The notes: generated from the sequence alone by a model not told the origin. A stretch of 64,000 bases of DNA from an uncultured Pirellulaceae bacterium (GCA_938084685.1 CALKGE010000009.1:209866-273865); one strand, 5' to 3'; shown: positions 18,088 through 27,840, counted from the first letter of the stretch. Translations and numbers: made by a program.

Positions 18088-18429
18088 TTATGCTGCTGGT
18101 ATGTCGTCCAGAATATTAAAGAGGGTGTCCAAACGCGTAATCGCAAAGACCCTCGCGATTTAAGGTGTAATACCAGCCAGTTGCAATTCTTTACCTTTTG
18201 CCTTGCTGCACTTGTGGAGCATGATGAGGCGATTTAATGCTGCGCTGGATAGAAGATTTACTGCAGACATGTCCAGTAAAATCGTACTGGGGCTTGAGTC
18301 TGCAACCTCAAACAATTCACAGTCAAGTTGTTGAATGTCAATAACATCCAGGAATTTGGGCTGTGTAAAGGTTACAACGGCAACATCACCGCTAAAAGAT
18401 ACATTGATTTTTTCCATGTTTATTTCCAA
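18088..18429 (-). pseudogene. STAS-domain (anti-sigma antagonist-like) gene interrupted by an in-frame TAA
   Basis: The first 89 codons (18429 to 18163) encode a STAS fold: VSFSGDVAVVTFTQPK, LLDMSAVNLLSSAALNRLI (the Ser loop where antagonists are phosphorylated) and KGKELQLAGITP. A TAA at 18160-18162 then stops the frame exactly where STAS proteins continue. Reading on in the same frame gives IARVFAITRLDTLFNIL and a stop at 18088, which is the expected last helix of the domain; with it the protein would be 113 residues, a normal STAS length. So this is either a one-base nonsense mutation, a sequence error, or a gene that makes a domain lacking its last helix. It lies alone between the cold-shock gene and the ceramidase-like gene. 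Confidence 0.75.
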
Positions 18430-18558
18430 CTTAAATTTGGGAAAACCTTAACGATTGAAATGAAAGCAATAGTTAAGACGAATTGTTAAACTGGATAAGA
18501 ATTCACAATAACTCTAGGTTCGGAAATCGGGCGGTGCCCGTTTTAAAAGTTAATTTTC

Positions 18559-19920
18559 ATGAAAAAAAATTGCGCTTTCCTGATACTCCTGATACTGTTG
18601 TTTCTTACATTTCCAGTAACTGCCGCTGATTTCAAGCTGGCAACCTTTAGCGTCGATGTGACCATTCCGTTGGGTCATCGCTGTATGGGAGTTTTGCCAA
18701 CAAAAAGTAAAAGCGTGGCGGATCCGCTCTATGCGCACGGTTTTGTGTTGACCGGTGGAGATAAGCCGATCGTACTGTGTGCGCTCGATTGGTGTGAGGT
18801 ACGTAATGGTGCTTTTGAACAGTGGCGCAATGCTTTGGCCAAGGCTGCCGGGACTTCGCCTCAGCGTGTTCTGGTTACCGCTCTACATCAGCATGATGCT
18901 CCGGTGGTCGATCTGGATGCTCAGAATCTCCTCGATCAGGTTGGCCTGGCGAATGAACTCTATCAGGTCGACTGGCATGACAAGACACTTGCTCGTGTCG
19001 CTCAAGCTGTCAAGGATAGTTTGAAACTGGCAACACCATTGACGCACTATGGTATCAGCGAAGTGAAAGTCGAGCGTATTGCCAGTAATCGGCGAGTGGT
19101 TCTTGAAAATGGCAACATTACTTATGGTCGCGGAAGTCGAAGCGGGGGTAACGAGTATATGGCGAAGGCACCCGAGGGCGATATTGACCCGCTATTGAAA
19201 ACAATCACATTCTTCAATCAGGATAAGCCGTTGGTGCAATTGCATCACTACGCCACTCATCCCATGAGCTATTACGGGCAGGGAGTCGTTTCTGCTGACT
19301 TTGTCGGTTTGGCCCGAGCACGACTGCAGCGGGAAAACCAGTCGGTTCGCCAGATCTTTGTTCCTGGCTGTGGTGGGGATGTAACCGCTGGTAAGTACAA
19401 CAATGGATCGGAGGTACATCGTCAGGAGCTTATTGATCGACTATATACTGCCATGGCTGCTGCTTCGAAGAATACGGTCAAACATGAGATGACCGAGGTA
19501 ACATTTCGAAACACAGCACTTTCGCTTCCATTTCACCCGGGCAAACACCTCACCAGAAAACAACTGTCAGAGGATCTTAAAAACGAGGAACTGACAACCG
19601 AAAAGAGAATTCTGGCCGCCATGGGACTGGCAAGCCGTAATCGAGTGGAAGCTGACAAGCCATTGGACTTTCCCTGCATAGATCTGGGTCAGGCACAAAT
19701 CGTTTTATTTCCGGGCGAGACTTTCATTGGTTATCAGTTGATTGCGCAGCAGTATGCTGGCGACAATTTTGTCATGTGTATTGCCTATGGTGATGCCTGG
19801 ACAGGTTACCTGCCAACGGATGCAACGTTTGACGAAAACTTCAGGGATTCGTGGCTTTGGGTTGGTAAAGGAAGCGAAAAGCAGATCCGGAATGCCATTC
19901 AGAAGGTAATTCGAAAATAG
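18559..19920 (+). CDS. Secreted neutral/alkaline ceramidase-like protein
   Basis: A 453-aa protein with a clear signal peptide (MKKNCAFLILLILLFLTFPV, cleaved near TAA-DFK). The mature part starts with LATFSVDVTIPLG and has ALDWCEVRNG, the histidine-rich TALHQHDAP that resembles a metal site, and LHHYATHPMSYYGQG; these match the ceramidase-like N-terminal domain found widely in planctomycetes. The substrate in bacteria is mostly unknown and need not be ceramide. A small hairpin CGGGC-GGT-GCCCG followed by four T lies at 18528-18544 just upstream. The stop codon overlaps the GTG start of the next gene by one base, so the two are translationally coupled. Confidence 0.75.
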   Translation: MKKNCAFLILLILLFLTFPVTAADFKLATFSVDVTIPLGHRCMGVLPTKSKSVADPLYAHGFVLTGGDKPIVLCALDWCEVRNGAFEQWRNALAKAAGTSPQRVLVTALHQHDAPVVDLDAQNLLDQVGLANELYQVDWHDKTLARVAQAVKDSLKLATPLTHYGISEVKVERIASNRRVVLENGNITYGRGSRSGGNEYMAKAPEGDIDPLLKTITFFNQDKPLVQLHHYATHPMSYYGQGVVSADFVGLARARLQRENQSVRQIFVPGCGGDVTAGKYNNGSEVHRQELIDRLYTAMAAASKNTVKHEMTEVTFRNTALSLPFHPGKHLTRKQLSEDLKNEELTTEKRILAAMGLASRNRVEADKPLDFPCIDLGQAQIVLFPGETFIGYQLIAQQYAGDNFVMCIAYGDAWTGYLPTDATFDENFRDSWLWVGKGSEKQIRNAIQKVIRK

Positions 19921-21188
19921 TGAACAACTCGGAAGCGTCCTCTGTGCGTTGGATTCGAATCCAACAGATCTGGGCGGCCCTGGCACTTATCCTGTTTGCC
20001 GTTACCCTTCGACTATGGTTGCCGGACAATCGGTTTCCTGCAGTCCCACTCATTTCATTATTTGAATCACCTGCACTTCAGGTCTCTTGGATTCACTACC
20101 TGGCATCAGGAGTTTGTCTCCTTTCGCTGCTCGCTTCCCTTGTCAAACCACGACCTGCAATCTGGTTCTTCACGATTGGCACGTTGTGCGTGATGTTCCT
20201 GCTTAATCAGCATCGAATCCAGGCTTGGGCTTTTCATTTGCTATTAGGAGCAATTGTTTTTGCCGCCTGTTCGTATGACAAGGGAATCCGCCTGCTGAGA
20301 ATCCTGTCTCTCAGTATCTATGCATTTTCCGCGTTGGGAAAATTTGACTATCAATTCATGCATACCGTAGGGCTGCAGTTTCTGAACACAGCGGCGCAAT
20401 TGCTGGGGCAAAGTACCGATCAGCTGTCACCGGAACAGGCACCCTGGTTAACTCTGGTGTTTCCAGCATTTGAGTTGCTGGTTGCATTGCTGCTCTGCTT
20501 TGGCAGAACCAGGAAGTTCGGAGTCGTGGCCGCTATTGTGTTGCATGCCAGTATCATGCTGATTGTGAGTCCCTTGGGACTGGGGCACAAACCTGGTGTA
20601 TTAGTCTGGAACTGTCTGTTTCTTTTGCTGACACCCATGCTGTTTCGTGATGGGCTTTCATCATCGGATAGTCCGAACAACACAAATACGACAAATACGA
20701 CAAATACGACAAATACGATCGGTTCGCGATTCGCCTCAATGATCGTACTGGCCGCATCAGTCCTTCCGATTTTGGAACCTTTTGGTATGTACGATCATTG
20801 GTTAGCCTGGGGACTTTATTCGCCTCGCACCAGTCGAGTGCAGGTAAATATTCATTCCAGTCGAGTGGATGATATTTCAGAGTTGGAACCTTATCTGCTG
20901 CCTCAGTTGGGTGACACACCATTTCGTTCTCTAGATCTACGCAGATGGTCATTGGACGAACTCAATGTCCCGATTTACCCTCAGGATCGTTTTCAGCTTG
21001 CCGTGGCCCGTTACGTTGCTCACCACTATAAACTGGATAGCGGTATCGAAGTTCATTTGCTCGGGATTGCGGATAGATTCACTGGTCAGCGTGAAGTGGA
21101 AATACTTCGTGGTACGCATGAAATCGATATGCGTTGCCAGCAGTTTTTCTTTTCAACCAATTATGTGAAGTTGTCTGGATCTCAGTGA
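19920..21188 (+). CDS. Multi-pass membrane protein of unknown function, GTG start
   Basis: A 422-aa protein that I do not assign to a named family with confidence; the arrangement of helices in the first 240 residues recalls MauE/DoxX or HTTM-like membrane proteins. About eight hydrophobic segments lie at roughly 15-35, 55-75, 80-100, 105-120, 130-150, 175-195, 205-220 and 230-245, and another near 275. The tail from about 290 is soluble. A stretch NTNTTNTTNTTNT at about 255-267 is encoded by four 9-bp repeats. It starts at GTG 19920, overlapping the preceding stop by one base, and is presumably co-expressed with the ceramidase-like protein. Confidence 0.7.
   Translation: MNNSEASSVRWIRIQQIWAALALILFAVTLRLWLPDNRFPAVPLISLFESPALQVSWIHYLASGVCLLSLLASLVKPRPAIWFFTIGTLCVMFLLNQHRIQAWAFHLLLGAIVFAACSYDKGIRLLRILSLSIYAFSALGKFDYQFMHTVGLQFLNTAAQLLGQSTDQLSPEQAPWLTLVFPAFELLVALLLCFGRTRKFGVVAAIVLHASIMLIVSPLGLGHKPGVLVWNCLFLLLTPMLFRDGLSSSDSPNNTNTTNTTNTTNTIGSRFASMIVLAASVLPILEPFGMYDHWLAWGLYSPRTSRVQVNIHSSRVDDISELEPYLLPQLGDTPFRSLDLRRWSLDELNVPIYPQDRFQLAVARYVAHHYKLDSGIEVHLLGIADRFTGQREVEILRGTHEIDMRCQQFFFSTNYVKLSGSQ
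20682..20717 (+). repeat. Four tandem copies of the 9-mer ACAAATACG inside a coding region
   Basis: Four exact 9-bp units within the membrane-protein gene; they encode Asn/Thr repeats in a loop and keep the reading frame. The total length (36 bp) equals that of the intergenic array at 1709. Confidence 0.92.
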
Positions 21189-21263
21189 CGTGTCGTTGCG
21201 ACAGAGGATTTCGCGCTGGTGAGAATGCCGCTATGGGGTGTGACTCTATAGAGTGACGGATTG

Positions 21264-22664
21264 TTAGCTGGACAGTTCTTTGATGGGGCCAGTCTGGTCG
21301 ATTCCAAACGCATTCAGCCCAACATCCAACGCGCCAAAGTGTTCGATTGGATTTCCATAAGCGTTGAGTAGCGTGGTATAGAAGTTCCCCAGTGTTTTAT
21401 GACCCTCGTCTCCGTAGTTAGGAAGACGGATGTATCGCCTTCCCAGATTCAGCCGGGCGTTATCACCCGCGAGAATTACGAACGGGTATTCGAAACCGTG
21501 GCTATGATGAGTTTCACCGCCGTCCGGGAAGTAGAAAAGCATGGTGTTGTCGAACATGGAACCGTCACCTTCGGGAACACTTTTCAGGCGTTTGACAATG
21601 GTGTCGACAAGTGTCATATGATGAGTCCGGCATCGGTTACGAATTTCAGCTGCCTCTACACCAGCGATCGTTTTACCGTGCCCCACGTCGTGCATATTGA
21701 CCGTGGCCCCTTCGATTCCTGTAATACCGGTGTAACTATGCCCCAGCTCATCGACGGTAAAGGCGACTACATTGGTCAGCCCTGAGATTAGCGCTCCCAG
21801 AAGCACTTCGGTGTGACCAATCTGGCGATCAAACGTACTAACATCGGCGTCCAGGTACTTGGGGTCGAGCTGTGGAACGTGTTGGCGAATTTTATCGGCC
21901 ATCGCGTCGACCTTCCGGCTTCGTTCACGGATTGCTTCGATTGAATTCGCGTAATTTTGAACTTTGTTTTTCTCGGCATTCAAGAGTGGTCTGGCTGTTT
22001 CCGTTTCATTCCGAGCGGCGAATTCCAGCACCATCCGGTCCAGTTGGTACTGTATCTGAGTGGACTTGTCGGTCGAGACGGACTTGAAGAGCTCTTCCAT
22101 GGCGATTCGAGGAGAACCGAAGGCGTAGTTTGGCTGTTGAGGTCCTCGGGCTGAAAACCCAGTAGCAATTCCATCCAGGCTACCTCGCGCGTTTCCTCCT
22201 CCTAACGGAAAACAGGCCAACTCGATATGTTCCACAGGTGACGGGAAGAGTTTGGCTAATTCAAAGTCTACGGTGGCCCACTTGATGGAACTGACACGTT
22301 CATTTGCTTTATAGACGCCTAGTGACGAAGACCAGGAATGGTGACCCACCGTGCACATCTTGCCCGAAAGTCCTTGGAGTATGGTCAGGTTGTTGACGTG
22401 GCCGCTCAGCGGACTCATCCAATCTGGCAGCTCATGTCCATCCAGATCCACTTCATAGGCGGCTTTCTGCTGTTCTTTCTTCTTCAGCGTTTCGTCAAAG
22501 CTCGGCGGAACCATCACACGGGGCCAGAGTCCATTGCCGCGGTGCATGAAAATGAATCGCATGGGTGGCTTGCTTTCGTCCCCCAGCGTTAAAGCGGGAT
22601 TCATCAGGGCGGTGGCGCCAATGCCGAAGAGGCTGGTTTTCAGGAAATCGCGTCGTGAGTCCAT
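21264..22664 (-). CDS. DUF1552 protein with twin-arginine signal
   Basis: A 466-aa protein. The N terminus MDSRRDFLKTSLFGIGATAL is a twin-arginine export signal. The body matches DUF1552: FIFMHRGNGLWP, LQGLSGKMCTVGHHSW, and the C-terminal FPDGGETHHSHGFEYPFVI. DUF1552 proteins are almost always encoded next to a DUF1592 cytochrome-like protein, as here (74 bp downstream of it in the same direction). The biochemical role is unknown; the distant resemblance to DUF1501/alkaline-phosphatase-like proteins is from general knowledge of the family. Confidence 0.88.
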   Translation of the reverse strand: MDSRRDFLKTSLFGIGATALMNPALTLGDESKPPMRFIFMHRGNGLWPRVMVPPSFDETLKKKEQQKAAYEVDLDGHELPDWMSPLSGHVNNLTILQGLSGKMCTVGHHSWSSSLGVYKANERVSSIKWATVDFELAKLFPSPVEHIELACFPLGGGNARGSLDGIATGFSARGPQQPNYAFGSPRIAMEELFKSVSTDKSTQIQYQLDRMVLEFAARNETETARPLLNAEKNKVQNYANSIEAIRERSRKVDAMADKIRQHVPQLDPKYLDADVSTFDRQIGHTEVLLGALISGLTNVVAFTVDELGHSYTGITGIEGATVNMHDVGHGKTIAGVEAAEIRNRCRTHHMTLVDTIVKRLKSVPEGDGSMFDNTMLFYFPDGGETHHSHGFEYPFVILAGDNARLNLGRRYIRLPNYGDEGHKTLGNFYTTLLNAYGNPIEHFGALDVGLNAFGIDQTGPIKELSS

Positions 22665-22716
22665 AAGTCTTTTTTCTGAAATCGGTATATCGTTATTTGA
22701 TTAATAGTAAGTCTAC

Positions 22717-22737
22717 CCTGTCAGGAATCATGACAGG
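22717..22737 (-). terminator. Hairpin between DUF1592 and DUF1552 genes
   Basis: Perfect 7-bp arms CCTGTCA and TGACAGG with a 7-nt loop lie directly after the DUF1592 stop codon. No T run follows on the minus strand, so it may be an intercistronic mRNA-stabilising or attenuating hairpin rather than a strong terminator. Confidence 0.4.
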
Positions 22738-25248
22738 TCATTTTCTATACATAAAGGAATCGGATGTTAGTAATGAAATAATAACCGCTTTAAAACTTCC
22801 GCCGCTATCCAGGTAGGCTTGGTCGGCGTCTCGTAGCGTTTGTGCATCAGATAGCATTTCATTACGTCCAAGGTAGAAACGAAATGCGTGCCGAATAATC
22901 GATTGCCGCACGCGATCTGATTGAGCCAGACGATCGATCAGCTCCAACGCGTTTTCAACGTCACCGTCCAGTTCCGGCACCCCAGTTCCGTCCAGGGAAC
23001 CGGTGGTTACGACAGGAGCTGTTTTAAAGACATCAAACGAGTTCTTGCCGTCACCGCTTTTAATAAGATTGTCAGGGTGTTCCAATTTTTCGACAGTACG
23101 AAAACGTCCGAAATCATCGTACATTTCAAAAGCCAACCCCAGTGGGTTCATCTGCTTGTGGCACTTCCAGCATACCTGAGCCTGCGTCACCATCTCCACT
23201 CGTTCACGAAACGTGTGATGCGGATCTTCCGGAACTTTGGCGTCGACGGTGATGGGGACATCCGGAACGCGACCGGCCAGCAGCTTTTCTCGAATCCAGC
23301 GTCCTCGACGAATTGGATCTGCGTGGAAGTTGGTGGAATGAGCGATGAGCCAGGCAGGGTGGGTCAGAATCCCCTTTCTGTTTTCAATAGCAAAGGGTTG
23401 TTCAGTCGGGTAATCCCAAAACTGCTTCAATTCGATGCGGTCTCCTTCGTAGCGAGTGGACTTCCAGCTGCCATACCGGTAAATACTCGGGGTTGGTGGC
23501 AGACTGTAGAAAGGTGAGTGGTGGTAGGCATAACCGTGTGACCAGGGGATCCGCGTAAATGGCTTGCGGCCCTGCCCAAAAGACTCTGCAAAGAAATGCA
23601 TGTAGTTGACAAGTTCACCTGCTCGGGAAGTATCAACAATACGCATCGTTTTACGTTCTTTGAGGAATTCCAGATTCTCGGTCAACACACGTTCAGGCTC
23701 GGTCTTCCAGGGGGTATCTTTCAAGTGTTCATACACTTCCTGCCACTCTTTGAGCAACTGATCTCCCTGAGCCGGCGGCATGTTGTAATACACAAAAAAC
23801 TTGTCCGAAGTTAGCAGGGCATTGAAGACATCCTGATCTCGCTGCACGTGATAGGCGACGATACGGTCCGCTTCGTAGGTGAGCCAGCCCGGAGTACCAT
23901 GCGTTCCCCGCCCCGGGTTCTGGTACTTCCCGTCGCTCCGTTTCACATCTTTGAACACCTTGAGCGAACCGGTATAGCCAAAGAACTCGCGGAAGAAACG
24001 AATGATCTTCGGATGCGAAACAACTTCGGATTGGTAATGTTTTCCATTGAGTGATGAATCAATCTGGCCTCGATAGTAATTCTCGTCAGCCAGTAATCGT
24101 GTAACTTCGCGGCGGAAATCTTCTTTCGTTTCCAATCGCCCTTGGCTGGCCGCTTCCAATAGTATCGGATCTGGTCCGCGATCCCCCAAGGCATACGAAA
24201 TGGTGCAGGCCGCTTCGTGAGGAGTTAGTAGCCGGCGGCCATGAGGGTCTTCGTCATTGGTTCCCAATTCAAGTCGATACAGGAATTCGGATTCTAAAAG
24301 TACGGTGACCAGCATCTGTCGCAGGCCTTCGATGTTTCCAGCTAATTGAATGGTCGACCTGGTCAGTTTCAGGTATTCGTCCAGTTCGTCTGCCGTCGGA
24401 TTCCTTCGCAGCACCAGGTTGAACTGTTTCACAATCGCGGCAAGTAGCTGATCGTCAGTCGCCGGCTGGTCACCGACGATAATTTCCTCGAATTCAATGG
24501 GGGTGATCTGAGGATACCAGCGGTCTTTGTTATCGGGGTAGACGATGGCATTACGAGCTTTCCCTTTGTTTTCAGCGGCGAAAATCTGTTTACTGGCAAT
24601 CCACTGAGCGTTCTTGAGCATGACCAGCAGGTGGCCACCGTCGAGCGACATGATGGAGTAGTCACGTACTCCAGCATGATCAGGCAGAATGAATGGATTA
24701 GTGACTCCGTAAAAACTGCGAGTGGCAAAACCAGTTCGCTCCCTATCGCTCAACTCGAAGATGTCCATAACTCGATGGTGAAATATCTGCGGGCTGACAA
24801 GCCAGCGACGAGCAGGAGTGAACGCCGGCTGCGTCGGAGCTGTCGAGAAGAGAGCGTCATGATCTACATAGTTCCCGTAGGAAGGGTACAGCAGCTTTTC
24901 ATCCAGCCTGGAAGCGTTATGAGCCTGCAGTTCGGAACGTACCCAGCCTGTTAACGCAGTCTGATGTTCTTGCTTTAACGGTTCGGCTTCTTGCGGAGGC
25001 ATCAAACCAAAGAACAACTGATCTTGCGCTCTGTTTAACAGATCAAGACGTTCTGCCAGATCCAGTTTGGTTAGCGTGTCCAAGCGAACCTGGCCTGCCG
25101 AAGTTTCTGCGTTGTGACAGTCGATGCAGCTCTGCTGCAGGACATTCTGAATCTGTTCCGGAACAGCAAAAGCGGTCGAGGCTTCGTTCGCTTTGGCCAA
25201 AGAAACCCAAAGCATGCCAGACAGGATGATAGGTAAACTAATTCGCAT
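22738..25248 (-). CDS. DUF1592/DUF1588/DUF1585 secreted cytochrome-like protein
   Basis: An 836-aa exported protein with signal MRISLPIILSGMLWVSLAKA. A CIDCH heme-type motif stands at about residue 41 (planctomycete cytochrome c domain). There follow the regions typical of DUF1592 (about 260-420, with RRNPTADELDEYL), DUF1588 (about 600-720, with THPAWLIAHSTNFHADPIRRGRW and a CWKCHKQMNPLG second C-x2-C-H site) and DUF1585 (the end, with VRQSIIRHAFRFYLGRNE). It is paired with the DUF1552 gene downstream. The function is unknown; a role in periplasmic redox chemistry of polymers is inference. Confidence 0.88.
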   Translation of the reverse strand: MRISLPIILSGMLWVSLAKANEASTAFAVPEQIQNVLQQSCIDCHNAETSAGQVRLDTLTKLDLAERLDLLNRAQDQLFFGLMPPQEAEPLKQEHQTALTGWVRSELQAHNASRLDEKLLYPSYGNYVDHDALFSTAPTQPAFTPARRWLVSPQIFHHRVMDIFELSDRERTGFATRSFYGVTNPFILPDHAGVRDYSIMSLDGGHLLVMLKNAQWIASKQIFAAENKGKARNAIVYPDNKDRWYPQITPIEFEEIIVGDQPATDDQLLAAIVKQFNLVLRRNPTADELDEYLKLTRSTIQLAGNIEGLRQMLVTVLLESEFLYRLELGTNDEDPHGRRLLTPHEAACTISYALGDRGPDPILLEAASQGRLETKEDFRREVTRLLADENYYRGQIDSSLNGKHYQSEVVSHPKIIRFFREFFGYTGSLKVFKDVKRSDGKYQNPGRGTHGTPGWLTYEADRIVAYHVQRDQDVFNALLTSDKFFVYYNMPPAQGDQLLKEWQEVYEHLKDTPWKTEPERVLTENLEFLKERKTMRIVDTSRAGELVNYMHFFAESFGQGRKPFTRIPWSHGYAYHHSPFYSLPPTPSIYRYGSWKSTRYEGDRIELKQFWDYPTEQPFAIENRKGILTHPAWLIAHSTNFHADPIRRGRWIREKLLAGRVPDVPITVDAKVPEDPHHTFRERVEMVTQAQVCWKCHKQMNPLGLAFEMYDDFGRFRTVEKLEHPDNLIKSGDGKNSFDVFKTAPVVTTGSLDGTGVPELDGDVENALELIDRLAQSDRVRQSIIRHAFRFYLGRNEMLSDAQTLRDADQAYLDSGGSFKAVIISLLTSDSFMYRK

Positions 25249-25372
25249 GGTGGGTTGAGAATCTGGTGCCTTAATATGTTATAAGGAAGAGTGCTTTCAG
25301 GGTTCCATTGTAATTGGAGGTTGGGATCTTGTTCAATCGCGGAATACATTTGCTATGAAGGAACCAGAATTG

Positions 25373-26437
25373 ATGATTCAAAGAAGACTGTTCACATCGT
25401 TGGCGCTTGTTGCGTTGGTAGCTCAAACAATAACCACGAGTGCTCAGGATCAACTGCCAGATCCGGATGGGAAGCCTGCTGATCTGAGTAAACCGGTTCA
25501 GGTTTATATTCTGCTTGGTCAGTCCAATATGCTGGGGTTTGGTAAAGTGGCGGGCGCCAGTGAAGGCTCGCTGGAATATGCAGTGAAGGAAAAAGGACTC
25601 TACCCCTATCTGATCGATGATGAAGGTAAGTGGACAACACGGCAGGATGTTCGCAACGTACGTGTCATGGGAAGCGGCACTGGTGGAGCTCGCCAATTCA
25701 ATAACGAATTTCTCACGATTCAAGGTGGTCGGATTGGGCCCGAAGTTGGCATCGGTCACTACGTTGGTGAAGCAACGGATGCTCCGGTTTTGCTGCTAAA
25801 AAGTTGCATCGGAAACCGAAGCTTGGGATGGGACTTGCTACCTCCGGGAAGCCCATCATTTGAATTTAACGAGGGTGGAAAAGTGTTTCACTATGCCGCC
25901 TACAAGGAAACGCCTTTGAAGTGGGAAGTAGGCACTAAAGCGGAACCAATTGGTTGGTACGCTGGAATGCAATATGACGGTGATATTGCTCGGGCTAAAC
26001 AGGTTTTGGAGAATCTGAACAACTACTATCCCAACGCGAAAAGTTATGAAGTCGCCGGATTCTTCTGGTGGCAGGGGGATAAGGATCGCTATAACCCAGG
26101 GCATGCAGCTTATTATGAGCAGAATCTCGTCCAGCTGATTCGACAGCTACGTAAAGATTTCGACGCCCCGAAAGCCAAGTTCGTTTGTGCCACGCTTGGG
26201 CAGACTCCGAAAGATGCCGAAGGCGTCGAGCGGCAAATCCTGGACGCTCAGCTTGCTGTTGATGGAGAAGCCGGAAAATACAAAGAGTTCAAAGGTAATG
26301 TCGCTTCTGTCTACAGTCATCCACTTTCCAAGGGTGGAGCATCCAATGGACATTATGGTGGCCATGCCGAGACTTACATGAATATCGGTGAAGCAATGGG
26401 CAAAGCGATGGTGAAATTGCTGAAGGCTGACCGTTAA
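25373..26437 (+). CDS. Secreted carbohydrate esterase (sialate O-acetylesterase, SASA/DUF303 family)
   Basis: A 354-aa SGNH-like esterase with signal peptide MIQRRLFTSLALVALVAQT. Block I is YILLGQSNMLGFG (nucleophile Ser). FFWWQGDKDRYNPGHAAYYEQ is the conserved downstream region and the C-terminal HYGGHAETYMNIGEAMG is likely the Asp/His block. It removes acetyl groups from sugars. The frame is open from ATG 25355, which would add six residues before the signal; I prefer 25373 because the basic n-region then begins at residue 4. It diverges from the DUF1592 gene. Confidence 0.85.
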   Translation: MIQRRLFTSLALVALVAQTITTSAQDQLPDPDGKPADLSKPVQVYILLGQSNMLGFGKVAGASEGSLEYAVKEKGLYPYLIDDEGKWTTRQDVRNVRVMGSGTGGARQFNNEFLTIQGGRIGPEVGIGHYVGEATDAPVLLLKSCIGNRSLGWDLLPPGSPSFEFNEGGKVFHYAAYKETPLKWEVGTKAEPIGWYAGMQYDGDIARAKQVLENLNNYYPNAKSYEVAGFFWWQGDKDRYNPGHAAYYEQNLVQLIRQLRKDFDAPKAKFVCATLGQTPKDAEGVERQILDAQLAVDGEAGKYKEFKGNVASVYSHPLSKGGASNGHYGGHAETYMNIGEAMGKAMVKLLKADR

Positions 26438-26577
26438 GCAAACTGGCTTGAAATCCCTGCTTGTCCTTTCGCTCTACGGAACGCTTGGAAAAGAGTCGTT
26501 TCTGCCGGTTTAGCATTTGGATTGGGTGGTGATTATCGAGTGTTCGCTAGACATGGAAGTCTGTGACATTCCACGTC

Positions 26578-26597
26578 GTTGTGAAATGTTGTGAAAT
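26578..26597 (+). promoter_or_regulatory. Perfect tandem 10-mer upstream of the phosphate transporter
   Basis: GTTGTGAAAT occurs twice head to tail, with the related CTGTGACAT 18 bp before it (26561-26569). The helical-turn spacing and the position 110-150 bp before a phosphate carrier gene suggest an activator or repressor site, possibly Pho-type. The regulator is not identified. Confidence 0.35.
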
Positions 26598-26706
26598 ATA
26601 GATGAAAGGGGGAATGTACGTTTTCAACCGTCTCCTGATTGGGAGAAGTATTAACCATCTACTTCAATGACTGCGGTAGTTCTGGCGTACATACTCTTTT
26701 TGCATC

Positions 26707-27819
26707 ATGATCATCGCCATTATTCTTTTGACGACACTCTGCTTGGCCTATGCCAATGGATCCAACGATAATTTCAAGGGTGTGGCGACACTCTTTGGAA
26801 GTGGTACTACCCATTACTTCAAAGCATTAGGGTGGGCGACCGTCACGACGTTCCTTGGCTCGCTGATAGCTGTGTTTTTCGCGGAATCGCTGCTCAAGAG
26901 TTTCTCTGGTAAAGGTCTGGTAAGTGCCGATCTGGCGTCAACTCCAGAGTATGGGGCGGCGGTGGCGTTGGGTGCTGGCCTGACCGTCCTGCTCGCCACT
27001 CGGATTGGCATGCCTATCTCCACCACACATAGCCTGGTTGGTGCTTTGGTCGGAGCTGGCTGGATGGCGGATTCAGTCATTGAATTGGAAAAACTGGGAA
27101 GCGGTTTTTTCCTGCCCCTGTTGGTCAGTCCAGTTATGGCCTTTGTTTTCGCAGCGTTGGTTTATCCCCTGTTGTCCAAAGCAAGGTGTAAATACGGATT
27201 GGATTCAGAGGCGAGTTTCCGTTCCGGTGATGAGGTCATCGAGGTTGTCGATGGAATGTCGATGTCCGCAGCACTGGACCGATTGGATGAGCTCAGGGCC
27301 GAGACGGATGAGGAAGTGCATTTGCAGAACCGGTATGTCGGCAAGGTCTTTGGTATTCAGGGAGGAAAGCTGTTGGATAGCCTGCATTTTCTGTCTGCAG
27401 GAATGGTCAGCTTTGCGCGAGGTTTGAATGATACGCCAAAAATAGCTGCGCTTTTGATGCTTGCTCCAGCCCTGGGCAAGTTTGGAAGTACTGCTTTGGT
27501 GGGGGCTATGATTGCAGTCGGAGGATTGGTGAGTGCTCGGCGAGTAGCGGAAACAATGGCCCAAAAAATCACGCTCATGAATCACGGCCAGGGATTTACT
27601 GCCAATATGATTACAAGTCTGATTGTGATCGGAGCCAGCCGGCTCGGGCTGCCGGTCTCTACTACGCACGTAAGTTGTGGTTCGCTGTTTGGTATTGGCA
27701 CCATTACCGGGCAGGGAGACTGGTCGGTCATTGCCAGGATTCTGGGAGCCTGGGTGACGACGTTACCATTGGGAGCAGCATTGGGGGCAGTGAGTTATTT
27801 AGCGATGAGTGCTATTTAA
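26707..27819 (+). CDS. PiT-family inorganic phosphate transporter
   Basis: A 370-aa membrane protein. The two inverted PiT signature repeats are visible: CLAYANGSNDNFKGVATLFG at residues about 12-31 and FARGLNDTPKIAALL near 237. Each is followed by a matching STTHSLVGALVG or STTHVSCGSLFGIG motif. A hydrophilic loop at about 158-220 separates the halves. PiT proteins carry metal-phosphate by proton or sodium symport. No PhoU-like partner is adjacent. It converges with the sulfatase gene 21 bp away. Confidence 0.92.
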   Translation: MIIAIILLTTLCLAYANGSNDNFKGVATLFGSGTTHYFKALGWATVTTFLGSLIAVFFAESLLKSFSGKGLVSADLASTPEYGAAVALGAGLTVLLATRIGMPISTTHSLVGALVGAGWMADSVIELEKLGSGFFLPLLVSPVMAFVFAALVYPLLSKARCKYGLDSEASFRSGDEVIEVVDGMSMSAALDRLDELRAETDEEVHLQNRYVGKVFGIQGGKLLDSLHFLSAGMVSFARGLNDTPKIAALLMLAPALGKFGSTALVGAMIAVGGLVSARRVAETMAQKITLMNHGQGFTANMITSLIVIGASRLGLPVSTTHVSCGSLFGIGTITGQGDWSVIARILGAWVTTLPLGAALGAVSYLAMSAI

Positions 27820-27840
27820 TCAAATGCTGGGTCACCAGAG

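Noticed and set aside
17948..18163. Plus-strand ORF of 71 aa after the cold-shock gene
   Set aside because: It overlaps the true continuation of the minus-strand STAS gene and has no family-like features.
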